Source of the DNA: Fluviicola sp.
GTDB taxonomy: Bacteria; Bacteroidota; Bacteroidia; Flavobacteriales_D; Crocinitomicaceae
Assembly: GCA_031260455.1 (NCBI GenBank)
Contig: JAIRJW010000048.1
Location: 33,234-97,233 of the forward strand
Direction: 5' to 3'
Length of the DNA: 64,000 nt
In this document: positions 26,578 through 35,102 of the stretch, piece after piece
Numbering within the stretch: position 1 is the stretch's first letter
How the letters are laid out: each line of letters begins with the position of its first letter
Translations under genes and position numbers: made by a program
The notes under the pieces: generated by a model
Databases searched by the model: none
Told to the model about the DNA's origin: nothing
What the model saw: only the letters and a program-made list of their open reading frames with translations

Positions 26578-26585
26578 CAAAGTTA
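26578..26585 (-). promoter_or_regulatory. -7 promoter box of the DUF177-rpmF-plsX-fabH-accBC operon
   Basis: Minus-strand TAACTTTG, full consensus match, 18 bases before the GTG start of DUF177. It overlaps the in-frame TTG at 26580, ruling that codon out if the promoter is used. Confidence 0.55.
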
Positions 26586-26632
26586 GAAAAAATAAACGAA
26601 TTGATCCTCATAACTTTTGTTTTTTCCTTGTT

Positions 26633-27748
26633 TTATTCAATTTCATGTTGTTTATCACTCTTTTTTCGCTGGTGTGATTCCTGAACCTGTAAGGGATTTG
26701 CTCCGGCTTCTTTTAAGAATTTCCGTGTTTTGAAAATGTCCATTGCCAGGTAAACAGCGCTGCGCATGGATTGCGGATTGGCTTCGTTCTTACCAGCAAT
26801 ATCAAATGCAGTTCCATGATCCGGAGAAGTCCTTACGATCGGGAGCCCGGCGGTGTAATTGACCCCGTCTTCAAAAGCAAGCGCTTTGAATGCAGCGATC
26901 CCCTGATCGTGATACATCGCAAGAACGGCATCGTACTGACTGCGGATCATGCTTCCGAAAAACCCGTCTGCCGGAAATGGTCCGAATGCCAGAAGGTCTT
27001 CGTTTTTAGCCATGTTGATAGCCGGAGTGATGATTTCTGCTTCTTCAGTTCCCATTTTCCCATTTTCCCCAGCATGTGGATTCAAGCCGAGAACAGCGAT
27101 TCTCGGACGCTGGATTCCAAAGTCTTTTTTCAGGCTGTTGTCCAGTTCCCTGATTTTAGACACAATTTTTTCCCGGCTCAAAGATCCGGAAACGTTTTTC
27201 AAAGGCAAATGCGTGGTTACGAGAGCTACGCGGAGTGAGCCGCTTATCATCACCATCAATGCTTCATCTTTTCCTGCCAAATGGGCCAGGTATTCCGTGT
27301 GCCCCGGAAATTTGAATCCTGCTTTCCCGATGGCTTCTTTTGAGATCGGAGCAGTAACCAATACGTCTATTTTCCCGGCAGCAAGATCTTCCGTTGCACG
27401 TTCCAGGGACAGAAAAGCATATTTTCCACTGGCTTCCGTTCCTTTTCCCAAGTCAAACTGAACCTCTTCATTCCAGACATTTATGATGTTGATCTTGCGG
27501 TTAACGGCTTCGTTGGCTGTTTTGCAGGTTTGGTAATTGAATTCCGGCTCATTGAGCGCTTTTTTATGGAACGAGATCGTTTTGGAAGATGCATAAATAA
27601 TTGGGGTGCAATCCAGTAATAAACGGTTGTCTGCCAAAGATTTGATTACGACTTCCGGCCCGATTCCGTTCACATCACCGATGGAAATCCCGATGCGGAT
27701 AGGATTTGTGCGCCCTTCTTCTTTGATTTTTTCTTTCTCTTTTTCCAT
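26633..27748 (-). CDS. pdxA: 4-hydroxythreonine-4-phosphate dehydrogenase
   Basis: Oxidises 4-phospho-hydroxythreonine with NAD+ in the DXP-dependent route to pyridoxal phosphate. The 371-residue protein has the PdxA signature set: GISIGDVNGIGPEV at the start, FPGHTEYLAHLAGK (about 150), LALVTTHLP-like VALVTTHLPL, GLNPHAGENG (about 225, metal His), AMYHDQGIAAFK (about 285, metal His) and RTSPDHGTAFDIAGK (about 310). A charged N-terminal extension (EKEKEKIKEEGR) and a C-terminal basic tail are extra. It starts one base after the stop of the aminopeptidase gene, so they share an mRNA; the DUF177 promoter lies just downstream. Confidence 0.95.
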   Translation of the reverse strand: MEKEKEKIKEEGRTNPIRIGISIGDVNGIGPEVVIKSLADNRLLLDCTPIIYASSKTISFHKKALNEPEFNYQTCKTANEAVNRKINIINVWNEEVQFDLGKGTEASGKYAFLSLERATEDLAAGKIDVLVTAPISKEAIGKAGFKFPGHTEYLAHLAGKDEALMVMISGSLRVALVTTHLPLKNVSGSLSREKIVSKIRELDNSLKKDFGIQRPRIAVLGLNPHAGENGKMGTEEAEIITPAINMAKNEDLLAFGPFPADGFFGSMIRSQYDAVLAMYHDQGIAAFKALAFEDGVNYTAGLPIVRTSPDHGTAFDIAGKNEANPQSMRSAVYLAMDIFKTRKFLKEAGANPLQVQESHQRKKSDKQHEIE

Positions 27749-27749
27749 A

Positions 27750-29147
27750 TTATGAAAGTCGTTTTAAGAAGTTTATCAATAAACGGATCCCGGTTCCGGT
27801 TCCGCCGAATCCTTTGTAATCCTGAGGTTTGTCGAGAAATGCCGGACCTGCAATATCCATGTGGATATATGGTGCTTTGACAAAGTACTCCAGGAATTTT
27901 CCTGCTGTGATCATTCCGGCATAACCGCTTCCGAGGTTGTTCAGGTCTGCGATTTTGGATTTCATTTCGTCGAAATAATCATCCCAGAATGGAAATTCAA
28001 CTACGCGTTCGTGAGTGTCCATCCCAGCTTCGCTCAGAAGGTCGAAGTATTTTCGGTCGGCATTTCCCATTACAATGGATGCTTTCGATCCGATGGCACG
28101 CACGGCGGCTCCGGTCAGTGTTGCAGCATCAATCACCAGTTCCGGTTTGTATTTGTCGGAATAAGCCAGTGCATCAGCCAGGATCATGCGTCCTTCTGCG
28201 TCGGTATTCAATACCTCAACGGTTGTTCCGTCAAACATGGTAATGATATCTCCGGGTGCGTAGGCATTCAATCCCGGTCGGTTGTCCGTTGCAGGAATCA
28301 GTCCGATGAGATGAACCGGAAGTTCCATCATGGCTGCGGCGTAAATTGTTCCGGCCATACATGCGGCTCCGGCCATGTCCGATTTCATGGAATCCATGGA
28401 ACCAGCTGTTGGTTTCAAACTCAGACCTCCGGTATCGTAAACTACTCCTTTTCCAACCAGGACAATTGGCTTTTTGTTTGTTGTTGTTTTTGGTTTGTAT
28501 TCGATAATTGTAAAAGTGGGAGGATCAACAGAACCTTTATTTACTGCCAGAAGCCCACCCATTTTGAGCGCTTCTATTTTTGATTTCTCCAATATTGTCA
28601 CTGCAAATTTCGCTTCTTTTCCCTTTGCTTCGATCGCTTCGGCCAGTTGCATGGCATTCAATCCCGAAACGGGTTCGTTTACCAGATCACGTGCCCAGAA
28701 AACGGCTTTCAGCATTGCGTTAAGCTCCGAAATAGTTGCTGCGGTGATTTTGGCGTTGAAATCAATTGTTTCAAGTGCAAACTTTTCTTTCGCAGCTTCT
28801 TTGCGGTATTTCAGGTATTGGTAACAGGAAAGTGCAAAACCTTCCGCTACCAGCAAACTGTTGGATTTTCCTCCGTCAATGAAAATACTTTTCACTTCTT
28901 TCGGCAGAGCTCCGCGCAGTTTGTTTCCCATGATGCGCTGCTTTTCAGTCGTTGCCTGATCTTTGATAAACACGTAGTGCTTTCCTTTTAATGGCAGATG
29001 GAGAAATTGTGCGTCTTCTTTTTTCTGAAAGGCTTCCAGTTCCTCGGAGATAATTTTCGGAAGTTTTATTTGTGTTTCTGTTTTTTTCCCGACAAGGACA
29101 ACGAGGCCTTCTTGCTGGTCAAACACAGCGGATGTATTCAATTTCAT
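27750..29147 (-). CDS. Leucyl aminopeptidase family protein (M17)
   Basis: A cytosolic di-metal aminopeptidase, removing N-terminal residues from peptides. The 465 residues include the M17 metal and catalytic motifs: VLVGKGVVYDTGGLSLKPT (Lys and Asp metal ligands, about 230), MDSMKSDMAGAA, the family signature NTDAEGRMILADAL (about 310) and DAATLTGAAVRAIGSKAS. The N-terminal ADP-ribose-binding-like domain is diverged. Slightly short of PepA (about 500) but complete. Cotranscribed with pdxA (one-base gap). The 256 bases between it and the MarR gene hold no gene I can support; TATCTTTA about 20 bases upstream is a one-mismatch promoter box. Confidence 0.9.
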   Translation of the reverse strand: MKLNTSAVFDQQEGLVVLVGKKTETQIKLPKIISEELEAFQKKEDAQFLHLPLKGKHYVFIKDQATTEKQRIMGNKLRGALPKEVKSIFIDGGKSNSLLVAEGFALSCYQYLKYRKEAAKEKFALETIDFNAKITAATISELNAMLKAVFWARDLVNEPVSGLNAMQLAEAIEAKGKEAKFAVTILEKSKIEALKMGGLLAVNKGSVDPPTFTIIEYKPKTTTNKKPIVLVGKGVVYDTGGLSLKPTAGSMDSMKSDMAGAACMAGTIYAAAMMELPVHLIGLIPATDNRPGLNAYAPGDIITMFDGTTVEVLNTDAEGRMILADALAYSDKYKPELVIDAATLTGAAVRAIGSKASIVMGNADRKYFDLLSEAGMDTHERVVEFPFWDDYFDEMKSKIADLNNLGSGYAGMITAGKFLEYFVKAPYIHMDIAGPAFLDKPQDYKGFGGTGTGIRLLINFLKRLS

Positions 29148-29403
29148 ATTGATCCAAATTATGTGAATGATAAAGATAAGATTAATTTAAAATGGAGAAT
29201 TGAAAAACAGGTTTGAATATAGTCTAAAATTGTTGTGATGATAGACTGCTTGTGTTACTGATCTTTTAGCTGAGAGAAGGTTTTGATCCGGGGATAACTC
29301 TAACGTTTGGCTGATTCGTTCATCGTAAACAGCTTGATTTTTGGCATACTTATGTACAGCCTGTTTGGTAATAATTGAGGGCGTTTTAATCCTTTCAGCC
29401 TTC

Positions 29404-29862
29404 TTAATTCGATCCGGAAACCTGCTTTCCGAGGTTTTTAAGCATTGCAATGGTTTTGTCTACATTGTTCAGGTCGATGTTCTGTATGAATTTTACGTAG
29501 AATTCTTCAAACATAGCATTATAAACGCTACACATCTTTTTTCCTTCTTCCGTCAGAATAATGAGCTTGTTTCGTCTGTCTGATCCATCTTCCTGTCGCA
29601 GCACCAGGTTCTTGGCTGAAAGCTTATCAATAATCGGAGTCAGATTTGCCTTGTTTTTGCGCACGGTATCTGCGATCTGTTGCTGATTGACAGAGTTTCT
29701 CCTGGAAAGAACAATCAACACTTCGAACATCTCAACTGTGATCCCAAGGTCATTGTTTTTCAATTTCTTTTTGAAGTAAGACTGAATAACAAAACGGATG
29801 TCTTTAATAGAGTCAATCAGCTCTATCAATTTTATCATATTGCTGTTTTCGATTTCAATCAT
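29404..29862 (-). CDS. MarR family transcriptional regulator
   Basis: A 152-residue winged-helix regulator. Dimerisation helices flank the DNA-binding core: LGITVEMFEVLIVLSRRNSV (helix region), QQQIADTVRKNKANLTPIID (recognition helix) and the wing LVLRQEDGSDRRNKLIILTE, which has the MarR-typical D-x-R-x-K. Such proteins usually repress nearby genes and are released by small phenolic or oxidising molecules. No obvious target is adjacent: the aminopeptidase operon is downstream and a MORN-type protein upstream, both on the same strand. TAACTTTA lies 5 to 12 bases upstream of the ATG as a possible -7 element. Confidence 0.9.
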   Translation of the reverse strand: MIEIENSNMIKLIELIDSIKDIRFVIQSYFKKKLKNNDLGITVEMFEVLIVLSRRNSVNQQQIADTVRKNKANLTPIIDKLSAKNLVLRQEDGSDRRNKLIILTEEGKKMCSVYNAMFEEFYVKFIQNIDLNNVDKTIAMLKNLGKQVSGSN

Positions 29863-29997
29863 GCTATAAAGTTAAAAACAAAACAGTTATATATTGTAAC
29901 CAAGAATTGAAAGAAATCTTAAAATGGGCTTATTATTGGATAAACAGTATAAAAACCACCGGGTAATTCTTCGCACAAGTTATCGAAAAACGATGAA

Positions 29998-32900
29998 TTA
30001 GAAGCCTTCCGGATATGTTTCTTCTCCATAATAACCTTCCGGGGCGTCTTCATTATTCATATTAATTCCATAGTATTTTCGTTTCAATTCTTTCCCCATT
30101 TGATAAGTAATCACACTTACATCGAGTAATTTTTCCTGGTAACTTAGAATTGCATCCAGGTTCTCTAGGTTCGGATTGAGGCAGATGTCACTCATATTTT
30201 TTATGCTTCCCAAATCTCCTTTCAGCCAGCGGCCATTGCGTTTTCCCTGGATATATTCACCAACCTGATTCAGATTTCCGTTCACATCATAGATTTTCCA
30301 TACCCCAGTTGGAAGCCCGTCTTTAACCCAGCCTTCGTTTTGAATTGATCCGTTGTCATAGTAATTTTTAACGTACCCGTTTCTGCGGTGCTGTGTGGTA
30401 TCTTTTTCCCAGAAGCAATACAACATGCGTTCTTCGTTATGGTCGGTATGGGCGCAATCATATTTTTCAAATTTTTCGATGATCCAGTTTTTGCTCAGCG
30501 GATTGTCATATTCGTCGAGGTAGTATAGAATTCCCTTTGATTTGAACCGGATGCTGTCATTGATATGGATGATAGTGTCGAAATATTCTACTTCCATCAG
30601 CTTTTTACCGAAATAGTTGAAGTATTTCCAGCATCCCGTTTTGACTCCTTTGGAAATGGTTCCGGTACGTGCAATGGTATCGTTAGGGTAATACTTTGTA
30701 ATGTTGTAGTCTATTCCGGACTTGTTTACCAGACTTGGTCGGCCATAATACGGTTCATACAGTCCATAATCAGAATAACCGGCCTGGTAGATCAGTTGTT
30801 CAATGCTGGAGCTTTCGGTAATATCTGCGAAATTAAACGAGATAGAATCGCGCCAGTCAAATTCATAGCGGATGCTCAATTCGTTTTCTTCCCAGATTTT
30901 TTCTTCAACAGGCTGATTATACTGGAACTTCACATATTGATATCGGAATCCGAGCGTATCGTATGCCTCATAATCGTCAATCGGCTCTCCGTTCAGGAAA
31001 AATCCTTTCTTTGCTGGCTTTCCGTTTGCATGATAAGCTATGGATTGCCCCTGAAGCATGCCGTTTTTGAATCCTAAATCGAAGATCAGGATGGAATCTC
31101 TTCCGGGATAGGTGAAATAAGTTTTCACGTTTCCGTCCATGAACCCGTTCTGATAGTAGGATTGACTGTAGAAAAGTTTATTTCGTTTAAACTCTACGCC
31201 TTCTTTCGCTCCATCTTTGTAAGCCACATAACTCAGTGTGTCACCCTTCCAGTTTAACTGAACCATCGGTCCTTCCAAAGCGCCGTTTTTGAACGCACAC
31301 TTGGTTTCCGGGTAATACGTTTTTTTTTGAGGATATTCTTCAAACGGGCTCAAGGGGTCTTCATATTCATAGTTGTACTCGCTGTCTTTTTTCGGTTTGA
31401 TTTTCGGGTATGCTATTGAATAATCGAGGTTTTCCCCATGTGCCTCTCCGTTTTTGTAGCCAATTGTTGAACGGATTTTCCCGAATTGATCTTTATATGT
31501 CCAGATTCCTTCCGTTTTCCCGTTCAGGTATTTTCCTTCAACAGAAGAGATCTTCGACTCAGCTCTTCCTCTCGATGGGACTCCTGCTACCACCGGAATA
31601 TCATCATCATAGGTTGAGTAGAACAATCCGTATGGCTGGCTATCAAATGTCGCTAGAAAAATATCATGAAGGTGGGTAAACAAACCTACAACTGCATGAG
31701 ATAGCATACCCGAATTATTGAATTCTGAAATGTATCCTTGCAGAATATCAGAACCCTTTCCGGATTTGATATACTTTTTTACGGCAGCTTTGTAAAGTTT
31801 CAGATCGGCAGGCTTATTTGGAAGTGTAACCTGGATGGATTGATCATTGGCTTTGACACCAAAATTCCCTCTCTGATCAGTCAGTTTGAAATTTCCGGTA
31901 AATGGCTTTCCGTTCACCCATATTTCGTGATCACTTTCCCTGCGGTATTTATATTCCCAGAAAAAAGCCAGCTTTTCAAGTTTTAAGGTGTCTGAAATAC
32001 TGTTTTTCCAGTATTCATCCAATATTCCGTTTTCGATGGTATGTAATTCCAGGTTTTTGAAACGGATTGTTTTCAGTGCATTGACGTTCAGGTAGTCTTC
32101 GGAAAAAATGACTTCTTCCCTGACTACTGTATCTCCTGACAAGTTGCGCTCAAAGGCAAGAAGCGTCCTTGTCTGAGGATAAAAATAAACCTGTTTTGCA
32201 ACAGATGAATCCACTTTAAAAAGTTCTTCGATTAGCAGGATGCATTCAGGCACGGTTTCGGAGAGTAATTCCTTGGCTTCCGAATAAACAACGGTGGGTT
32301 TACCGGTGTTTCGCTCGTATTTTTTGTGATTGATCTCGACAAAGTCGTGGTCGTTGTCCTGTGATTCCCGAAGGATGTTTCCTTTGGAATCATGCCAGCT
32401 TTCATAATATTTGAACCCGTTGTAGTCATAGAATCGTTGTACATACTGGTTCGAATCGGCAACAAAAACCACTTCGTTTGCAATGGTTCCGTTATCCCAG
32501 TAAACAGGTTCCTCCTTCACCAGTGCCCCGTCTTTTACCTCGAAACGGTATTGAAGCTGACCATTCTTGTAATAGTGTTCCACGATTCCTTCATACTGAT
32601 AAAGGTACCCGATGGAATCAATGAGGTCGTTCAGTGTATAGCGCTTTCCGTTTACGACTTCGTAGTGTTCATCCGGGTTGTAATCCTGCGCGTAGTAGAT
32701 ATTACTATAATCATAGCTTTTGTCGTATAATTCCTCACCCTCATAGCTGGTGAAGCTTTCTTCCGGAAGTTCCAGGTCGTTGGTGTCTTTTTCCAGCACT
32801 TCAAAAAAGGATCCGAAGTCTGGAAACCCGGTTTCGGAATCATAGACTCCTTCGTCTTCGTCCGTGCTGTTATGAAGTACCAGGGAGTCCATCATTACAG

Positions 32901-33861
32901 GATAATGGAGGACCGAGTGGCGGATGATCGGTGTTTTTCCTCTTTTTTTGTCTGAACGGATAGTATGGCGATCGATCAGGATTTTTTCCTTGCTTTTCGT
33001 CGCAATGAGTTTTCCTTTTTTATCGATGGAAACATTAGTTTTGAATTCATAGGTCTCCCAGGTACCAGATTCTTCATCGTTAGTGTAATACCCGAATGTA
33101 AGCAATTCCTGGTTTTCGTATACGGTGTAAGGGCCGTTCTTTAATCCGTTTAAAAAATGCCAGGTTGTTGTGCTGGTGTCATAAGGAATATTTTTAAACC
33201 TGCTTTTGAGGCTTTCTTTCGGATCGTATTTGTAGTCAGTATCTGACTTCAGGGTATAATTAAACATTTTCCACACACCTGATTTCTCACTATTCTGGTA
33301 GGTTCCGGTTTTTATCACCTTTCCTTCGGGGCTGAACCAGGTACTCGAACCTGCGATGGCATTATTTTTAATTGAAAAATAAGCAGCTACGATGTCGTTT
33401 TTGTAGCGGAGAACGCGTTTTGAAATATATGGAATATCGCGGTAAAACATCACATAATCACCATCCGGTAAGCTGACCAGCGCTGGTGTGGGATCAACAG
33501 TGATACTATTGTCTGTGGTTATCAGGAAGTAAGGATAAAATTCCAGAATTTGTTCAAAATCTTTCAGGTATTTTTTAGGAGGCTTCGGAAGCCTGATCGC
33601 ACTTTTCTTTTCAAGTACAGTCAGGGGCTCTTCTGTTACGGAAACGATTTTTTCATTGCGGTCATCGCGCTTGATGACTTCTTTCCTGTCAGCAAAATTC
33701 AGATAATACTCCTGCATACTCTTCACCTGCTGCTGATGCGGGTAAACCAAGTATGTCTTTCCTTCAATGGTCACCTGGTTTGTCTGTCCGGAGGTAAAGC
33801 AGGAAATAACAGAAAAGAGCAAGACAGGCAAGCATTTTATTCTTAAATAGCTGTTGATCAT
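29998..33861 (-). CDS. Giant exported MORN-variant (YwqK-like) repeat protein
   Basis: A 1287-residue exported protein with an N-terminal signal (CLPVLLFSVISCFTSGQ) whose Cys could be a lipid site but lacks a classic lipobox. It is filled with divergent MORN_2-type repeats, each about 22-24 residues of the pattern Y-x-N-G-x-x-x-G-x-W-x-x-Y, for example KTGTYQNSEKSGVWKMFNY (about 185), LNGLKNGPYTVYENQELL, HYYKNGQLQYRFEVKDG, YLNGKTEGIWTYKDQFG and YIQGKRNGRWLKGD (about 1215). Proteins of this kind are sometimes labelled antitoxins by repeat similarity, but size and export argue against that. Function unknown; likely cell-surface or periplasmic. Near-consensus box TACTTTCG lies about 25 bases upstream. 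Confidence 0.82.
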   Translation of the reverse strand: MINSYLRIKCLPVLLFSVISCFTSGQTNQVTIEGKTYLVYPHQQQVKSMQEYYLNFADRKEVIKRDDRNEKIVSVTEEPLTVLEKKSAIRLPKPPKKYLKDFEQILEFYPYFLITTDNSITVDPTPALVSLPDGDYVMFYRDIPYISKRVLRYKNDIVAAYFSIKNNAIAGSSTWFSPEGKVIKTGTYQNSEKSGVWKMFNYTLKSDTDYKYDPKESLKSRFKNIPYDTSTTTWHFLNGLKNGPYTVYENQELLTFGYYTNDEESGTWETYEFKTNVSIDKKGKLIATKSKEKILIDRHTIRSDKKRGKTPIIRHSVLHYPVMMDSLVLHNSTDEDEGVYDSETGFPDFGSFFEVLEKDTNDLELPEESFTSYEGEELYDKSYDYSNIYYAQDYNPDEHYEVVNGKRYTLNDLIDSIGYLYQYEGIVEHYYKNGQLQYRFEVKDGALVKEEPVYWDNGTIANEVVFVADSNQYVQRFYDYNGFKYYESWHDSKGNILRESQDNDHDFVEINHKKYERNTGKPTVVYSEAKELLSETVPECILLIEELFKVDSSVAKQVYFYPQTRTLLAFERNLSGDTVVREEVIFSEDYLNVNALKTIRFKNLELHTIENGILDEYWKNSISDTLKLEKLAFFWEYKYRRESDHEIWVNGKPFTGNFKLTDQRGNFGVKANDQSIQVTLPNKPADLKLYKAAVKKYIKSGKGSDILQGYISEFNNSGMLSHAVVGLFTHLHDIFLATFDSQPYGLFYSTYDDDIPVVAGVPSRGRAESKISSVEGKYLNGKTEGIWTYKDQFGKIRSTIGYKNGEAHGENLDYSIAYPKIKPKKDSEYNYEYEDPLSPFEEYPQKKTYYPETKCAFKNGALEGPMVQLNWKGDTLSYVAYKDGAKEGVEFKRNKLFYSQSYYQNGFMDGNVKTYFTYPGRDSILIFDLGFKNGMLQGQSIAYHANGKPAKKGFFLNGEPIDDYEAYDTLGFRYQYVKFQYNQPVEEKIWEENELSIRYEFDWRDSISFNFADITESSSIEQLIYQAGYSDYGLYEPYYGRPSLVNKSGIDYNITKYYPNDTIARTGTISKGVKTGCWKYFNYFGKKLMEVEYFDTIIHINDSIRFKSKGILYYLDEYDNPLSKNWIIEKFEKYDCAHTDHNEERMLYCFWEKDTTQHRRNGYVKNYYDNGSIQNEGWVKDGLPTGVWKIYDVNGNLNQVGEYIQGKRNGRWLKGDLGSIKNMSDICLNPNLENLDAILSYQEKLLDVSVITYQMGKELKRKYYGINMNNEDAPEGYYGEETYPEGF

Positions 33862-33912
33862 AGAATCACGGTGATTTGATTACGTGTTGCGAAAGTAAGA
33901 GAAATAATACGG

Positions 33913-34863
33913 TTATTCATAAAATGAATAGTTGAAAATTTCCTGAGTCTGATACTGATTCATACTTTCCGCATGTTCTTTTTTATGTACTGCTTTTTCA
34001 GGAAGCCTTTTATTGTTGTAATAAATGAATGACTTAATGGAAGTTACGAATATTTCGTCAATAAATGTGGAATCAGTGTAACCTTTAAAATGCCCTTTTT
34101 CGTAATTGAAGTAGCGTTTTTTGAAAAAAGGGTAGTCTTCATTGGTAATTACTTTGGGATAATTGTAAGAATAGTAACTGTAAGTCGAAATGAATTTTTC
34201 TTTCACTTTATTTTGCACTTTATAGCGTTTTTCGGGTCTGTCGGGTTTACCGAGAATGATCCAGTCATTTGGTAAGGGGCTGGCAATGGAATCTACCGAG
34301 AGCGGTCCAAAATATTTTTTATTCAGGATGAAATGAATCAGGTCCAGGTCATTTGATGCTTCAAACCCGGCATAATCCGCGGTGATCCGGTTGAGATCGT
34401 AGGTAAAGGTATTGTTTTCAACCCCGTAAAGATTGTCTTTCTGGACAACCTCACAATACCCCAGGATTCCCGGTTTTCCTATTTGAAAAGATTGGTTTGA
34501 AATAATGATTCCCTCCGAAAAATCTGTTATCTGCATCTGCACCAGCCGCCCGGATTGATTGAAAGTATAAATGATGGTTCTTTTCGGAAATGTTTCATCG
34601 TCCGAATCACTGTATGTATTGGTGTCCGACAGAACTCCTTTGTATGAAGTAATGGTAAGTTGTTTGATTTTTTGCCCTGATACAATACTGTCATTGAACC
34701 AGAACGGGAAATTAATGAGTGAAGAAACTTCTTCCTGGAAATAAAGCGGGTGAATCAGGTCGGCCGTAATTTCAGTACGTGAAACCGGAGTTTTCTTTTT
34801 TTCAGTACAGTTAGAGAGTGTAAATCCTAACAAAATCAAGAGGCAAACAATCAATTCTTTCAT
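33913..34863 (-). CDS. Lipoprotein of unknown function
   Basis: A 316-residue lipoprotein: signal KELIVCLLILLGFTLSNC with lipobox LSNC (Cys 19). The mature part is rich in Tyr, Phe and charged residues with repeated beta-strand-like patterns (SGRLVQMQITDFSEGIIISN), similar in flavour to the MORN-type protein downstream, but I cannot detect the repeats themselves. No family recognised. It lies 51 bases upstream of the MORN-variant gene on the same strand and may be cotranscribed. Divergent from ygiQ; the 239-base spacer holds an imperfect inverted repeat (CCATAAAGCT about 34923, AGCTTTATAGG about 34970). Confidence 0.65.
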   Translation of the reverse strand: MKELIVCLLILLGFTLSNCTEKKKTPVSRTEITADLIHPLYFQEEVSSLINFPFWFNDSIVSGQKIKQLTITSYKGVLSDTNTYSDSDDETFPKRTIIYTFNQSGRLVQMQITDFSEGIIISNQSFQIGKPGILGYCEVVQKDNLYGVENNTFTYDLNRITADYAGFEASNDLDLIHFILNKKYFGPLSVDSIASPLPNDWIILGKPDRPEKRYKVQNKVKEKFISTYSYYSYNYPKVITNEDYPFFKKRYFNYEKGHFKGYTDSTFIDEIFVTSIKSFIYYNNKRLPEKAVHKKEHAESMNQYQTQEIFNYSFYE

Positions 34864-35090
34864 TCATTTAAAAGTAGTGAAAATTGCGAATGACTGGTTA
34901 TGAATTAAAAATAAAAATGATCTCCATAAAGCTACCAATGGCTCATCGATAAGTAATAGTCCGGGAGGAGCTTTATAGGAATTTAACACTTGTTGTTCGG
35001 GCTAATTTTTGATGAATGTTTGTTTTTACGGAAGAAGTGTTAATACAATGCAAAAGTCTCAATTGTAAAGCATAAACGGCTCTTTTTCCG

Positions 35091-35098
35091 TAGCTTTG
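35091..35098 (+). promoter_or_regulatory. -7 promoter box abutting the YgiQ start codon
   Basis: TAGCTTTG matches TAnnTTTG and ends four bases before the ATG at 35103. The family N-terminus is conserved from this ATG onward, so the mRNA would be leaderless or nearly so. Confidence 0.5.
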
Positions 35099-35102
35099 CA
35101 AA

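Noticed and set aside
29187..29450. 87-codon minus-strand frame between MarR and the aminopeptidase
   Set aside because: Overlaps the end of the MarR gene, has no family match or signal, and looks like a chance frame.
29998..33861. Toxin-antitoxin antitoxin label for the MORN-type protein
   Set aside because: The protein is exported and very large, and no toxin gene is adjacent.
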